Assembly (NCBI RefSeq): GCF_900215245.1
Contig: NZ_LT907842.1
Span: 2,790,001-2,854,000 of the forward strand
Direction of reading: 5' to 3'
Origin: Pseudomonas fluorescens
GTDB lineage: Bacteria > Pseudomonadota > Gammaproteobacteria > Pseudomonadales > Pseudomonadaceae
DNA length: 64,000 bases
Positions 31,413 to 40,473 of this stretch are shown piece by piece. The notes beneath the pieces are model-generated. The model saw nothing but the letters and a program-made list of their open reading frames with translations, was not told where the DNA came from and searched no databases. A program made the position numbers and the translations under genes. Positions within the stretch are counted from its first letter, which is position 1. Each line of letters starts with the position of its first letter.

Positions 31413-33347
31413 GTGTCTGCCGTTCTCTCATTGTTACAAAGCCGGCTGTTGCGGCCGGTGTTCGTTACCCTCGGTATCGCTCTTTTGGTGCAAGTGCTGG
31501 TGGCTGTCGCTCTGACGAGGAGCACGGTCACTGCATTGGAAGCTGATTTGGGCAATCGCTTGGGTGTCGACAGCCAGAAACTTTCCGGTGAACTGGCGCA
31601 AGCCGGCAAGGAAGTCACCTCGAGTCTGGACAGCCTGTCTTCCAGTACCCGCCAGCGTCTGACCGCAGGGCTTTCCACGCGACTGCAGGAAGAGCAGAAG
31701 CAATTACGTGCGACCCTGGAAAAAGACCTGCAAGACTCCGCCAATGATATGGCGCAACTGCTGGCCTCGGTGGCGCCGCGCGCCATGTGGGACAGCGACG
31801 TGCCGACCTTGTCGGAGTTTGCCCGGCGTGCCCAGCGCAATCCCAACGTACTGTTCGTGGTCTACGACGACGCGGCCGGTGAGCATCTGACCCGTTATCT
31901 CAACCGTGACAACCCGATCAACCAGGAACTGCTGGCGAAAGGGCAGGGCGACCGCGCCCTGGATAAGGTGCTGGACGCCGCCAAGGCTGATCCTGCCGTT
32001 TACTACGTAGAGGCCTCCATCAGCCCCAACGGCGTTGAGATCGGCAAAGTGCGCATGGGGGTTTCGACGGCGTCCGTAGAGGCCGATCTGCAGGCGCTCG
32101 ATAAACGCTTTGCCGCGCTGATCGCCAGCGGCGATCAGTTGGTGGGTGACAGTCTCAAAGGGGCTGCGGCCGACAGTGCTTCAGCCATGGGCGCACGCCT
32201 GCAATCGGCGCAAGCTACCGCGACTCAGATGACTGCCAACACCACCAGCGCTGTACAGGAGGCCGCCGGCACCCTGCGCTGGCGTATCGGCATGGGGCTC
32301 GCACTGGTGGGGTTCGGCGTATTGCTGCTGATCGCTATCGTGTTGGGGCGCCGTGTGGTCAATCGCCTGAAGCTGCTGATTGCGGCCATGGATGACTTGG
32401 CGGCGGGCGAGGGCGACCTCACCAAGCGCGTGCAGATCAACAGCAAGGATGAAATCGGCGACATGGCCTCGGCGGTCAATCGCTTTGTGGATAAATTGCA
32501 GCCGATCGTACGTGAGGCCGGGGATGTGGCCCAGCGTACTGGCGTGGAAATCGGCGCCATGACCTTGCGCAATGCCGGTGCCGACAAAGCGGCCGGTTTG
32601 CAGCGCGATGAAGTGGCTGAGAGCTTGCGTGCGCTGTCGCAAATGGCAGACGAGGCCCAGGCCGAAAGCCATGCGATGCAAGCGGCGTTGCAGCAAGTGG
32701 TGGAAATCCGCCAGGCAACGGACGAAAACTCGCGCACTTCGGCGGAAGTCGGCAGCTTGATCGAAGCGTTGGCGGGGCAGGTGCAGGCGGGGTCTCAGGT
32801 TATTGAGCGCCTGGCGCAGCAAAGCGAACAAATTGAAGTGGTGCTGACGGTGATTCACGGCATTGCCGAGCAAACCAACTTGCTGGCGCTTAACGCCGCG
32901 ATCGAAGCTGCGCGTGCCGGTGAGACCGGGCGTGGCTTCGCGGTCGTGGCTGACGAGGTGCGTGCCCTGGCCAGCAAAACCCAGAGCTCCACGGGTGATA
33001 TCCAGGCGCATATCGTGGCGTTGCAGCAGGGCGCACGTGAGGCGGTGGAAACCATCGGCAAGGCGGGGCGTCAGGCGAGCGAAGGCTTGCTGGTGCTGCG
33101 CGACAGCGTGCGCCTGCAGCAGACGGTGCAGGCTTCGGTGGAACAGGTGCATGCGGCCATTGGCTTGGCGACGCGTGCGGCTGAGCATCAGGCCCAGGGC
33201 GCGCATGCGGTGCGGGGGCGGGTCGAAGTGATTCACGCCCAGGCCGAGCGCGCTGCGCAGGCGGTGGTGGAGACCACGGCCAGCGGCAAGGTGTTGGATG
33301 GGTTGGCGGCGCAGTTGAAGGCGAGCCTGGGGCAGTTCAGGGCTTGA
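31413..33347 (+). CDS. Methyl-accepting chemotaxis protein
   Basis: About 644 residues. I chose the GTG ([17 protein letters not shown]) because GGAGG sits eight bases upstream; an in-frame ATG at 31386 has no such site. Two transmembrane helices (about 13-33 and 294-314) enclose a helical periplasmic region of about 260 residues with no ligand-binding fold I can name. A HAMP domain follows ([28 protein letters not shown]), then the signalling domain with the hairpin tip [35 protein letters not shown]. There is no C-terminal CheR-binding pentapeptide. The signal sensed is unknown. Confidence 0.92.
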   Translation: MSAVLSLLQSRLLRPVFVTLGIALLVQVLVAVALTRSTVTALEADLGNRLGVDSQKLSGELAQAGKEVTSSLDSLSSSTRQRLTAGLSTRLQEEQKQLRATLEKDLQDSANDMAQLLASVAPRAMWDSDVPTLSEFARRAQRNPNVLFVVYDDAAGEHLTRYLNRDNPINQELLAKGQGDRALDKVLDAAKADPAVYYVEASISPNGVEIGKVRMGVSTASVEADLQALDKRFAALIASGDQLVGDSLKGAAADSASAMGARLQSAQATATQMTANTTSAVQEAAGTLRWRIGMGLALVGFGVLLLIAIVLGRRVVNRLKLLIAAMDDLAAGEGDLTKRVQINSKDEIGDMASAVNRFVDKLQPIVREAGDVAQRTGVEIGAMTLRNAGADKAAGLQRDEVAESLRALSQMADEAQAESHAMQAALQQVVEIRQATDENSRTSAEVGSLIEALAGQVQAGSQVIERLAQQSEQIEVVLTVIHGIAEQTNLLALNAAIEAARAGETGRGFAVVADEVRALASKTQSSTGDIQAHIVALQQGAREAVETIGKAGRQASEGLLVLRDSVRLQQTVQASVEQVHAAIGLATRAAEHQAQGAHAVRGRVEVIHAQAERAAQAVVETTASGKVLDGLAAQLKASLGQFRA

Positions 33348-33364
33348 TGTCGCCTGGGAGGGCC

Positions 33365-33433
33365 CTTTCGCGAGCAAGCCCGCTTCCACATTTGAAACGC
33401 ATTCCAATGTGGGAGCGGGCTTGCTCGCGAAAG
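33365..33433. repeat. REPIN, GCTTGCTCGCGAA type, compact
   Basis: CTTTCGCGAGCAAGCCCGCT and its inverted copy are separated by about 25 bases. It fills the gap between the convergent chemoreceptor and permease genes. Confidence 0.9.
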
Positions 33434-33438
33434 CTATT

Positions 33439-35004
33439 TCAGCGGCTCAGATACATCCGCGTCGTCAGCAGATACACCGGCAACCCCGACACCAGAATCA
33501 ACAGCGCCGCATAGGGCGCGGCTGCCGCGAACTCCACATTCGAGGTATGCGCCCACACGGCGGTGGCCAGGGTGTTCAGCCCGGTCGGGCTGAGCAGTAA
33601 GGTCGCCGTCAATTCCTTCATCGCATCCAGAAACACCAGCGCAAACGCGGCACCCAACGCCGGGAAAATGATCGGCAAGGTCACCCGGCAAAACGCGCTG
33701 AACGACGACGCGCCCAGTGTTCGCGCAGCCTCTTCCAGCTGCGGCGCAGCCTTGTTCAAGGCGGTGCGAATCGGCGCCTGTGCCAGCGGCAGGAACAACA
33801 GCGCGTAAGCGATCAGCAACAACGCCGACGTCTGGTACAGCGCCGGCACATAATGCAGTGCGAAATACACCAGTGTCAGCGCGATCACCAGGCCGGGCAG
33901 GGCATGCAGCAAATAAGGCAGGCGTTCGGCCCAGATCGCCAGCGGGCCTTTGTAGCGCACCACCAGCAGGCCCACCGGCACCGCCAGCATCAGGCAAAGC
34001 GCAGCGCCCCCCAGTGACAGTGTCAGGGAGGACAGCAGCGCCTCGCCGATTTCCGCCACGGGAAACGCCGCTGACGAACCTACCGCCAACCAGTAGCCGA
34101 GCATCCCCAAAGGAATGCCGCTGCCAATGATCGCCAGTGCCAGGCAATAGAGTTGACCGAGCGGCGCCCAGTTACCCAATTGAACCTGTTCAGCATGGCG
34201 CGCCGCGCCCTGGCCGATGCGCACATGCCGGCCCTTGCCGCGTACGCGCAGCTCCAGCCACAGCAGCGTCAGGCACATCACCAGCAACACCGCCGAGAGC
34301 ATCGCGGCATTGGCATTGCTGAATTCCAGTTCGAATTGTTGATAGATGGCCGTGGTGAACGTCTGCAGGCCGATGATCGACAGCGCGCCGAACTCCACCA
34401 GCATATGCAGGGCGATCAGCAGCGCACCCGCAAGGAGTGAGGGCCACAGCAAAGGCAGGGTAATACGGAAAAACACCCCCCAACGATTCAGTCCCAGGGT
34501 ACGGGCCGACTCTTCCAGGGATGGGTCAAGATTGCGCAGGGTCGCCGCCACCGGCAGAAACACCAGCGGGTATTTGGACAGGGTCATTACCAGGATCGCC
34601 CCGCCCAGCCCTTCGAAGTTTGCGCTCAGCGACACCCAGGTAAAGCTGCTGACAAACGCCGGCACCGCAAACGGCAGGCACAGGATCACGCCCCAGATGC
34701 GCCGGCCCGGCAGGTTGCTGCGTTCCAGCAGCCAAGCCAGGGACAGGCCGATTACGCCGCAGGCCAGCGTCACGCCAATCATCAGCGCCAGGGTGTTGCG
34801 CAGCAGGCCGAAGACATAGGGCCGCCACAGCAGATGCACCGCCTCTGCCCAGCCGGCCTGCCAGGCCTTGGTGCCGACATACAGCAGCGGCAACAGGCTC
34901 AGGCCCACCAGAAACAGCACTGGGAGCAACAGCCAGATCGAGGGGCGCTTGCGGCGCGGGCGCAAACCCCCGCGCAAGGCGGGGGCGGTTAGCGATGGGT
35001 TCAT
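33439..35004 (-). CDS. Iron(III) ABC transporter permease (FbpB/HitB type)
   Basis: 521 residues with about 12 membrane segments: two fused permease halves, as in FbpB, HitB and SfuB. Each half carries an EAA-like cytoplasmic loop (LEESARTLGLNRWGVFFRITLPLLWPS and LEEAARTLGASSFSAFCRVTLPIIFPA), the contact site for the ATPase. The start overlaps the stop of the binding-protein gene (TGATG), so the two form an operon. No ATP-binding subunit gene is present on either side. Confidence 0.9.
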   Translation of the reverse strand: MNPSLTAPALRGGLRPRRKRPSIWLLLPVLFLVGLSLLPLLYVGTKAWQAGWAEAVHLLWRPYVFGLLRNTLALMIGVTLACGVIGLSLAWLLERSNLPGRRIWGVILCLPFAVPAFVSSFTWVSLSANFEGLGGAILVMTLSKYPLVFLPVAATLRNLDPSLEESARTLGLNRWGVFFRITLPLLWPSLLAGALLIALHMLVEFGALSIIGLQTFTTAIYQQFELEFSNANAAMLSAVLLVMCLTLLWLELRVRGKGRHVRIGQGAARHAEQVQLGNWAPLGQLYCLALAIIGSGIPLGMLGYWLAVGSSAAFPVAEIGEALLSSLTLSLGGAALCLMLAVPVGLLVVRYKGPLAIWAERLPYLLHALPGLVIALTLVYFALHYVPALYQTSALLLIAYALLFLPLAQAPIRTALNKAAPQLEEAARTLGASSFSAFCRVTLPIIFPALGAAFALVFLDAMKELTATLLLSPTGLNTLATAVWAHTSNVEFAAAAPYAALLILVSGLPVYLLTTRMYLSR

Positions 35005-36029
35005 CAGTTCAAGCCAACCTCACGTTCCAGTTCCAGGGCTTCTTCAGCGTTACCCAGGTCGGCCGGGGTGACTTTCGGCGGTTGCAGCTCGCTGAAAGGC
35101 TTGAGGCCACGGTTGGATTCCATGCCCTTGCGCAGCGGGTATTCCGCCGAGGTATTGGTGATGACGCGCTGGCCTTCTTCGCTGGTCATGAACGCCAGTA
35201 GTTGCTGGGCTTCTTTGGGGTGTTTGCTGGATTTCAGTGCGGCAGCGGAAGACACGGTAATCAGGCCGCCGGCGTCACCATCGGTGAAGTAATGCAGTTG
35301 TGAATCCAGGTTGGTTTTTTCTTTCTTGAGGGCAAACCAGTAGTAGTTGTTCACCAGTACGGTGGCCACTTCGCCATTTTCCACGGCTTTAAGGGCGACC
35401 ATGTTGTTGCTGTACACCTTCCCGAAGGCGCGCAGGCCGGTCAGCCATTCTTCAGCGGCTTCGCGACCGTGCAGTTTGATAATCGCCACGGCCTGTTCCT
35501 GGAACGCGCCGCTGGTAGGTACAAAGCCGACTTTGCCTTGCCACTCGGGGCCGGCGAAATCCAGTACCGATTTAGGCAGGTCTTTTTCAGCAATCAGTTT
35601 CGGGTTGAACGCGACGACGCGGGTGCGTGCGGTCACGCCCATCCAGTCAGCGTTTTTGCCGACATAGTCTTTGGGTAATACGTCGAGGGTGCTGGCGTCG
35701 ATCTTCGCCAGCAGGCCTTGCTCGCCGAGTTTGTTCAGCGGCGGCGACTCTTCGGTGTAGATCACGTCAGCGGGGGAGCGGTTGCCTTCTTCGACGATCT
35801 GGCTGGCCAACTGGTTGCTGCTGCCTTTGCGCACATTGACGTGAATGCCGGTCTTGGCTTCGAAGGCCTTGGCGAGTTGATCGCCGACTTCTTTGTGTTG
35901 GCCGTTGTACAAGGTCAGTGACACTTTGTCGGCGGAGTAGGCAGCTGGCGAGAGCAGGGTCAGGCCAAGCAGGGTGAGGGTCAGGCCACGCAGAAGGGAT
36001 GTCTTGAGACGGGTATTGCGTATGGTCAT
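35004..36029 (-). CDS. Periplasmic iron(III)-binding protein (FbpA/HitA type)
   Basis: 341 residues with a Sec signal peptide of about 33 residues ending AYSA. The mature protein begins DKVSLTLYNGQHKEVGDQLAKAF, the FbpA family hallmark with its ligand histidine. The VLVNNYYWFAL segment carries the paired tyrosines that coordinate Fe(III). Function: capture of ferric iron released from carriers. A GAGGA ribosome site precedes the ATG. A 7-base inverted repeat lies just upstream, but I see no classical Fur box. Confidence 0.9.
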   Translation of the reverse strand: MTIRNTRLKTSLLRGLTLTLLGLTLLSPAAYSADKVSLTLYNGQHKEVGDQLAKAFEAKTGIHVNVRKGSSNQLASQIVEEGNRSPADVIYTEESPPLNKLGEQGLLAKIDASTLDVLPKDYVGKNADWMGVTARTRVVAFNPKLIAEKDLPKSVLDFAGPEWQGKVGFVPTSGAFQEQAVAIIKLHGREAAEEWLTGLRAFGKVYSNNMVALKAVENGEVATVLVNNYYWFALKKEKTNLDSQLHYFTDGDAGGLITVSSAAALKSSKHPKEAQQLLAFMTSEEGQRVITNTSAEYPLRKGMESNRGLKPFSELQPPKVTPADLGNAEEALELEREVGLN

Positions 36030-36054
36030 CCGAAGCTTTCCTCGTATAAGTGCA

Positions 36055-36074
36055 ACAAATCATTGCCGATTTGT
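36055..36074. promoter_or_regulatory. Inverted repeat upstream of the iron transporter operon
   Basis: ACAAATC, six bases, GATTTGT: perfect 7-base arms, 26 bases before the fbpA-like ATG. It is in the right place for an operator. It does not match the GATAAT-type Fur consensus well. Confidence 0.4.
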
Positions 36075-36153
36075 ATGAGCAGGATAAACGATAAAACTTC
36101 TCAAGTGCGGATGAGGGGCAAATCACTGGGGAAGTTTTCAAACCCCGGAAACG

Positions 36154-36176
36154 AAAAAACCCGCTTTCGCGGGTTT
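36154..36176 (-). terminator. Terminator of the first tRNA-Leu gene
   Basis: On the minus strand AAACCCGC-GAAA-GCGGGTTT followed by Ts, 11 bases beyond the CCA end. Confidence 0.9.
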
Positions 36177-36186
36177 GATCTGAATT

Positions 36187-36273
36187 TGGTGCCCAGGAGA
36201 AGACTCGAACTTCCACGACCTTGCGATCACCAGCACCTGAAGCTGGCGTGTCTACCAATTTCACCACCTGGGC
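36187..36273 (-). tRNA. tRNA-Leu (anticodon CAG), copy 1
   Basis: 87 bases including an encoded CCA. Read on the minus strand it starts GCCCAGGTGGTGAAATTGGT and closes with the complementary CCTGGGC before ACCA. The anticodon stem CCAGC/GCTGG holds the loop TTCAGGT, so the anticodon is CAG (codon CUG). A long variable arm (GATCGCAAGGTC) marks it as a class II tRNA, as expected for leucine. The sequence is identical to the second copy. Confidence 0.96.
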
Positions 36274-36307
36274 ATTATCAACAACGCTTGCGCCGTTGAT
36301 GGAGCGA

Positions 36308-36336
36308 ACTATACGGAGGGCTTTTTGATCTGTAAA
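36308..36336 (-). promoter_or_regulatory. Sigma-70 promoter of tRNA-Leu copy 1
   Basis: On the minus strand TTTACA (-35), 17 bases, 'AT'-rich TATAGT (-10). Hexamers and spacing are identical to those of the second copy. Confidence 0.78.
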
Positions 36337-36393
36337 CCCCTGATATCAAAAATATAAATCTATATTCTCGTTAAAAATCAAAGGGCTGAAACG

Positions 36394-36418
36394 CAAAAAC
36401 CCGCTTTCGCGGGTTTTT
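36394..36418 (-). terminator. Terminator of the second tRNA-Leu gene
   Basis: AAAAACCCGC-GAAA-GCGGGTTTTT on the minus strand. Same stem and tetraloop as the terminator of copy 1. Confidence 0.9.
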
Positions 36419-36450
36419 GGAGACTCAAGGCGTAACCTTGAGTTTGAAAT

Positions 36451-36537
36451 TGGTGCCCAGGAGAAGACTCGAACTTCCACGACCTTGCGATCACCAGCAC
36501 CTGAAGCTGGCGTGTCTACCAATTTCACCACCTGGGC
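36451..36537 (-). tRNA. tRNA-Leu (anticodon CAG), copy 2
   Basis: Base-for-base identical to the copy at 36187-36273, including the encoded CCA. It lies upstream of copy 1 on the minus strand but has its own promoter and terminator, so the two are independent transcription units. Confidence 0.96.
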
Positions 36538-36571
36538 AGCATCAACAACGTTGCCGTCGTCGATGGCGCGC

Positions 36572-36600
36572 ACTATACGGAGCGGATTTTAAGCTGTAAA
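36572..36600 (-). promoter_or_regulatory. Sigma-70 promoter of tRNA-Leu copy 2
   Basis: TTTACA, 17 bases, TATAGT on the minus strand, about 35 bases ahead of the mature 5' end. A GC-rich discriminator follows the -10, typical of stringently controlled stable RNA promoters. Confidence 0.8.
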
Positions 36601-36761
36601 GCCCTGCTATGAAAAAAGCCTGGAAAATTTCGCCAATGGTCGTGCAAGGTGTGCGCCAGGGGCTACAAAGGGGTTTTAAAGGCTTGTTGACGTCTGAAAT
36701 TTCCCGTTTCAATACGCGTATGCCAAACTAACCCGCATATAGACAAGGTGAAAACTCTCTA

Positions 36762-39395
36762 ATGGCCGATTGGCAGTCCCTCGATCCCGAGGCCGCTCGT
36801 GAAGCGGAAAAATATGAAAACCCTATTCCTAGCCGCGAACTGATCCTGGCGCATCTCGCCGATCGTGGTTCGCCTGCTAGCCGCGAGCAGCTGGTTGAAG
36901 AATTCGGTCTGACCACCGAAGACCAGCTCGAAGCCCTGCGCCGCCGTTTGCGTGCCATGGAGCGCGACGCTCAACTGATCTACACCCGCCGTGGTACCTA
37001 CGCGCCGGTGGATAAGCTCGACCTGATCCTCGGCCGCATTGCCGGCCACCGTGATGGTTTCGGCTTCCTGATCCCGGACGACGGCAGCGACGACCTGTTC
37101 ATGAGCCCGGCGCAAATGCGCCTGGTGTTCGATGGCGACCGTGCGCTGGCGCGCGTTTCCGGCCTGGACCGTCGTGGTCGCCGTGAAGGTGTGATCGTCG
37201 AAGTGGTGTCGCGTGCCCACGAGTCTATCGTCGGCCGTTACTTCGAAGAGGGCGGTATTGGCTTTGTTGTGCCCGATAACCCCAAGGTCCAGCAGGAAGT
37301 GCTGATTACCCCGGGTCGTAACGGCGCCGCCAAGGTCGGCCAGTTCGTCGAGGTGAAAATCACCCATTGGCCAACTGCGCGTTTCCAACCGCAGGGCGAT
37401 ATCGTTGAGGTGGTCGGCAACTACATGGCGCCGGGCATGGAAATCGACGTTGCGTTGCGCACCTACGATATTCCTCACGTCTGGCCTGAGGCTGTGCTCA
37501 AAGAAGCCGCCAAGCTCAAGCCGGAAGTGGAAGAGAAGGACAAAGAAAAACGCATCGATCTGCGCCATCTGCCGTTCGTCACCATTGACGGCGAAGATGC
37601 CCGCGACTTCGATGATGCGGTCTACTGCGAAGCCAAACCTGGCAAGTTGCGCCTGTTCTCCGGCGGCTGGAAGCTGTTCGTCGCGATTGCCGACGTGTCC
37701 AGCTATGTGAAGATCGGTTCGGCCCTGGACAACGAAGCCCAGGTGCGCGGCAACTCGGTGTACTTCCCTGAGCGCGTGATTCCGATGCTGCCTGAGCAGC
37801 TGTCCAACGGCTTGTGCTCCCTGAACCCGAAAGTCGACCGTTTGGCCATGGTGTGCGAGATGACCATCTCGAAAACCGGCGAAATGACGGACTACCAGTT
37901 CTACGAAGCGGTGATCCATTCCCAGGCGCGCCTGACCTACAACAAGGTCAGCACCATCCTGGAACAGCCGAAGACCAGCGAAGCTAAAGCGCTGCGCGGT
38001 GAGTACGGCCATGTCGTGCCGCACCTCAAGCAGCTTTACGCGTTGTACAAGGTGCTGTTGGGCGCTCGTCACGTGCGTGGCGCGATCGACTTTGAAACGC
38101 AGGAAACCCGAATTGTCTTCGGTTCCGAGCGCAAGATCGCCGCAATCACCCCGACCACGCGTAACGATGCGCACAAGCTGATCGAGGAATGCATGCTGGC
38201 GGCCAACGTGGCCACTGCGGAATTCCTGAAAAAGCACGAGATTCCTGCGTTGTACCGGGTGCATGACGGCCCGCCGCCGGAGCGCCTGGAGAAGCTGCGC
38301 GCGTTCCTCGGTGAGCTCGGTTTGTCCCTGCACAAAGGCAAGGATGGCCCGACGCCGAAGGACTACCAGGCACTGCTCGCGAGCATCAAGGACCGTCCGG
38401 ATTACCACGTGATCCAGACCGTAATGCTGCGCTCCCTGAGCCAGGCGGTGTACAGCGCTGATAACCAGGGCCACTTCGGCCTGAATTACGAAGCGTACAC
38501 CCACTTCACTTCGCCGATTCGTCGTTACCCGGACCTGCTCACGCACCGCGCGATCCGCAGTGTGATCCATTCCAAGCAGAACACCCCGCACGTCAAGCGC
38601 GCCGGTGCCATGACCATTCCGAAAGCACGGATTTATCCGTACGACGAGGCGGCCCTGGAACAGCTGGGCGAGCAGTGCTCCATGAGCGAGCGCCGTGCCG
38701 ATGAAGCCACTCGCGACGTAGTGAACTGGCTGAAGTGCGAGTTCATGAAAGACCGCGTGGGCGAGTCGTTCCCAGGCGTCATTACGGCCGTGACGGGTTT
38801 TGGTCTGTTCGTTGAGCTGACTGACATTTACGTCGAAGGCTTGGTGCACGTCACCGCGTTGCCGGGTGACTACTACCACTTTGACCCTGTGCATCACCGC
38901 CTGGCGGGCGAGCGTACCGGTCGCAGCTTCCGTTTGGGCGATACCGTGGAAGTGCAGGTCATGCGCGTCGACCTTGACGAGCGCAAGATCGACTTCGGTA
39001 TGCCTGACAAGCCCGTCGAGCCGACTGGCCGTAAAAAACGTGGCAGCGAAACCGCAGCGCCGGCCGCCAAAGGTAAGGCGGCGCCTGCCAAAGCAGTGGC
39101 CGTCGAGGCTGAGCCAGCCAAGGCTGGCCGTCGTTCGTCGGCCAAGGACAAGGCCCCTGAAGCCTACCGCCCAAGCGACGCTGCGGCGAAAAACGCCGAG
39201 TTGCGTCGCAGCCGCGAGTTGAAGCAGCAGTTGCTCAGCGAAGCCAAAAGCGGTGGTAAAGCGGCGTCTGGGGGAAAGTCCCAGGGGGCCGAAAAGCCGT
39301 CGAGCAAACCGAGTAAACACCGTAAAGGCCCGTCAAAAGCGGGTTCGGCTCCCGCGAAAAGCGGCGGGTCGCGCAAACCTAAGGCCAAGTCATGA
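36762..39395 (+). CDS. rnr: Ribonuclease R
   Basis: 3'-5' exoribonuclease that degrades structured RNA. 877 residues, somewhat longer than the E. coli enzyme (813). Order: N-terminal winged helix (about 20-80), cold-shock domains (about 90-240), RNB catalytic domain with DGEDARDFDDAVYCE near 280, an S1 domain (FPGVITAVTGFGLFVELTDIYVEGLVHV at about 670-700), then a Lys/Ala/Ser-rich basic tail of about 90 residues. The stop overlaps the rlmB start (ATGA). Confidence 0.97.
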   Translation: MADWQSLDPEAAREAEKYENPIPSRELILAHLADRGSPASREQLVEEFGLTTEDQLEALRRRLRAMERDAQLIYTRRGTYAPVDKLDLILGRIAGHRDGFGFLIPDDGSDDLFMSPAQMRLVFDGDRALARVSGLDRRGRREGVIVEVVSRAHESIVGRYFEEGGIGFVVPDNPKVQQEVLITPGRNGAAKVGQFVEVKITHWPTARFQPQGDIVEVVGNYMAPGMEIDVALRTYDIPHVWPEAVLKEAAKLKPEVEEKDKEKRIDLRHLPFVTIDGEDARDFDDAVYCEAKPGKLRLFSGGWKLFVAIADVSSYVKIGSALDNEAQVRGNSVYFPERVIPMLPEQLSNGLCSLNPKVDRLAMVCEMTISKTGEMTDYQFYEAVIHSQARLTYNKVSTILEQPKTSEAKALRGEYGHVVPHLKQLYALYKVLLGARHVRGAIDFETQETRIVFGSERKIAAITPTTRNDAHKLIEECMLAANVATAEFLKKHEIPALYRVHDGPPPERLEKLRAFLGELGLSLHKGKDGPTPKDYQALLASIKDRPDYHVIQTVMLRSLSQAVYSADNQGHFGLNYEAYTHFTSPIRRYPDLLTHRAIRSVIHSKQNTPHVKRAGAMTIPKARIYPYDEAALEQLGEQCSMSERRADEATRDVVNWLKCEFMKDRVGESFPGVITAVTGFGLFVELTDIYVEGLVHVTALPGDYYHFDPVHHRLAGERTGRSFRLGDTVEVQVMRVDLDERKIDFGMPDKPVEPTGRKKRGSETAAPAAKGKAAPAKAVAVEAEPAKAGRRSSAKDKAPEAYRPSDAAAKNAELRRSRELKQQLLSEAKSGGKAASGGKSQGAEKPSSKPSKHRKGPSKAGSAPAKSGGSRKPKAKS

Positions 39396-40147
39396 GTCTG
39401 GAAAAAATCTACGGCGTGCACGCCGTAGAAGCACTGCTGCGTCACCACCCCAAGCGCGTCAAGCAAGTGTGGTTGGCAGAAGGTCGCAGCGAGCCGCGCG
39501 TACAAGCGCTGGTCGAGCTGGCGACCCAGAATAAAGTTGCCATCGGCCAAGCCGAGCGTCGTGAAATGGACGTGTGGGTAGAAGGCGTTCACCAAGGCGT
39601 GGTGGCGGACGTAAGTCCGAGCCAGGTCTGGGGCGAGGCCATGCTCGACGAACTGCTCGACCGTACCGAGGGTGCGCCGCTGCTGCTGGTGCTGGACGGC
39701 GTGACCGACCCGCACAACCTCGGCGCTTGCCTGCGTTCGGCAGATGCTGCCGGTGCGCTGGCGGTGATTGTGCCGAAAGACAAGTCGGCCACCCTGACGC
39801 CGGTCGTGCGCAAGGTTGCCTGCGGCGCGGCGGAAGTGATTCCGCTGGTGGCCGTGACCAACCTGGCGCGCACCCTGGAGAAACTCCAGCAGCGCGGCCT
39901 GTGGGTCGTGGGTACGGCAGGCGAGGCCGAGGTCAGCCTTTATGACCAGGACCTCACCGGCCCGACCATCCTGATCATGGGTGCTGAAGGCAAGGGCATG
40001 CGTCGCCTCACCCGTGAGCACTGCGATTACCTGGTGAAGTTGCCGATGGCCGGTAGCGTCAGCAGTCTCAACGTGTCGGTTGCCACCGGCGTGTGCCTGT
40101 TTGAAGCCCAGCGCCAGCGCGGTGCCAAGGCCAAGAGCAAGAAGTAA
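39392..40147 (+). CDS. rlmB: 23S rRNA (guanosine-2'-O-)-methyltransferase RlmB
   Basis: Methylates G2251 in the ribosomal P loop. 251 residues from MSLEKIYGVHAVEALLRHHP. SpoU-family knot motifs: LVLDGVTDPHNLGACLRSADAAG (motif 1), ILIMGAEGKGMRRLT (motif 2) and LPMAGSVSSLNVSVATGVCLFE (motif 3). Coupled to rnr by a four-base overlap. A REPIN follows. Confidence 0.96.
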   Translation: MSLEKIYGVHAVEALLRHHPKRVKQVWLAEGRSEPRVQALVELATQNKVAIGQAERREMDVWVEGVHQGVVADVSPSQVWGEAMLDELLDRTEGAPLLLVLDGVTDPHNLGACLRSADAAGALAVIVPKDKSATLTPVVRKVACGAAEVIPLVAVTNLARTLEKLQQRGLWVVGTAGEAEVSLYDQDLTGPTILIMGAEGKGMRRLTREHCDYLVKLPMAGSVSSLNVSVATGVCLFEAQRQRGAKAKSKK

Positions 40148-40177
40148 TCCGATCAAAAATGTGCGGGCGGGCTTACA

Positions 40178-40262
40178 TGGGAGCCGGGCTTGCCTGCGAT
40201 AGCATCACCTCAGTCTCGCTGAAAGGCTGAGGTGCCTGCATCGCGGGCAAGCCCGGTTCCCA
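40178..40262. repeat. REPIN, GCTTGCCTGCGA type
   Basis: TGGGAGCCGGGCTTGCCTGC and an inverted copy of the same family, extended by CACCTCAG/CTGAGGTG. It lies in the 326-base gap between rlmB and rpsF. The rest of the gap should carry the rpsF promoter and leader, including a CTGACCG/CGGCAG hairpin at 40430-40450. Confidence 0.88.
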
Positions 40263-40473
40263 CATAAGACCCTCGCACATTTTTTTGGGCTGAATGGGTG
40301 ATTGTTCAAATAATCACCAATCACCTTGCGCCGTTTCTCCCCCTTCTCTACAATTGCGCCCCTTGCCTTCATGGCAGGCACGCATGTGCCTCCCTTTGGC
40401 AAGATCCATAAGTGTCATTCACTCCTTGTCTGACCGTTTTTGAGCGGCAGGCTACAACCCGTAAGGAGCATTC

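Noticed and set aside
36063..36573. Two near-identical short frames across 36063-36573 that look like a repeated small protein family
   Set aside because: They are translations of the two identical tRNA-Leu genes and their flanks.
36640..36761. TTGACG followed 17 bases later by CAATAC as the rnr promoter
   Set aside because: The -35 is good but the -10 matches the consensus at only two positions; a neighbouring sequence may serve, so I do not call it.
36759..39320. An 853-codon minus-strand frame antisense to rnr
   Set aside because: Shadow of the rnr reading frame; RNase R has unmistakable RNB and S1 motifs.
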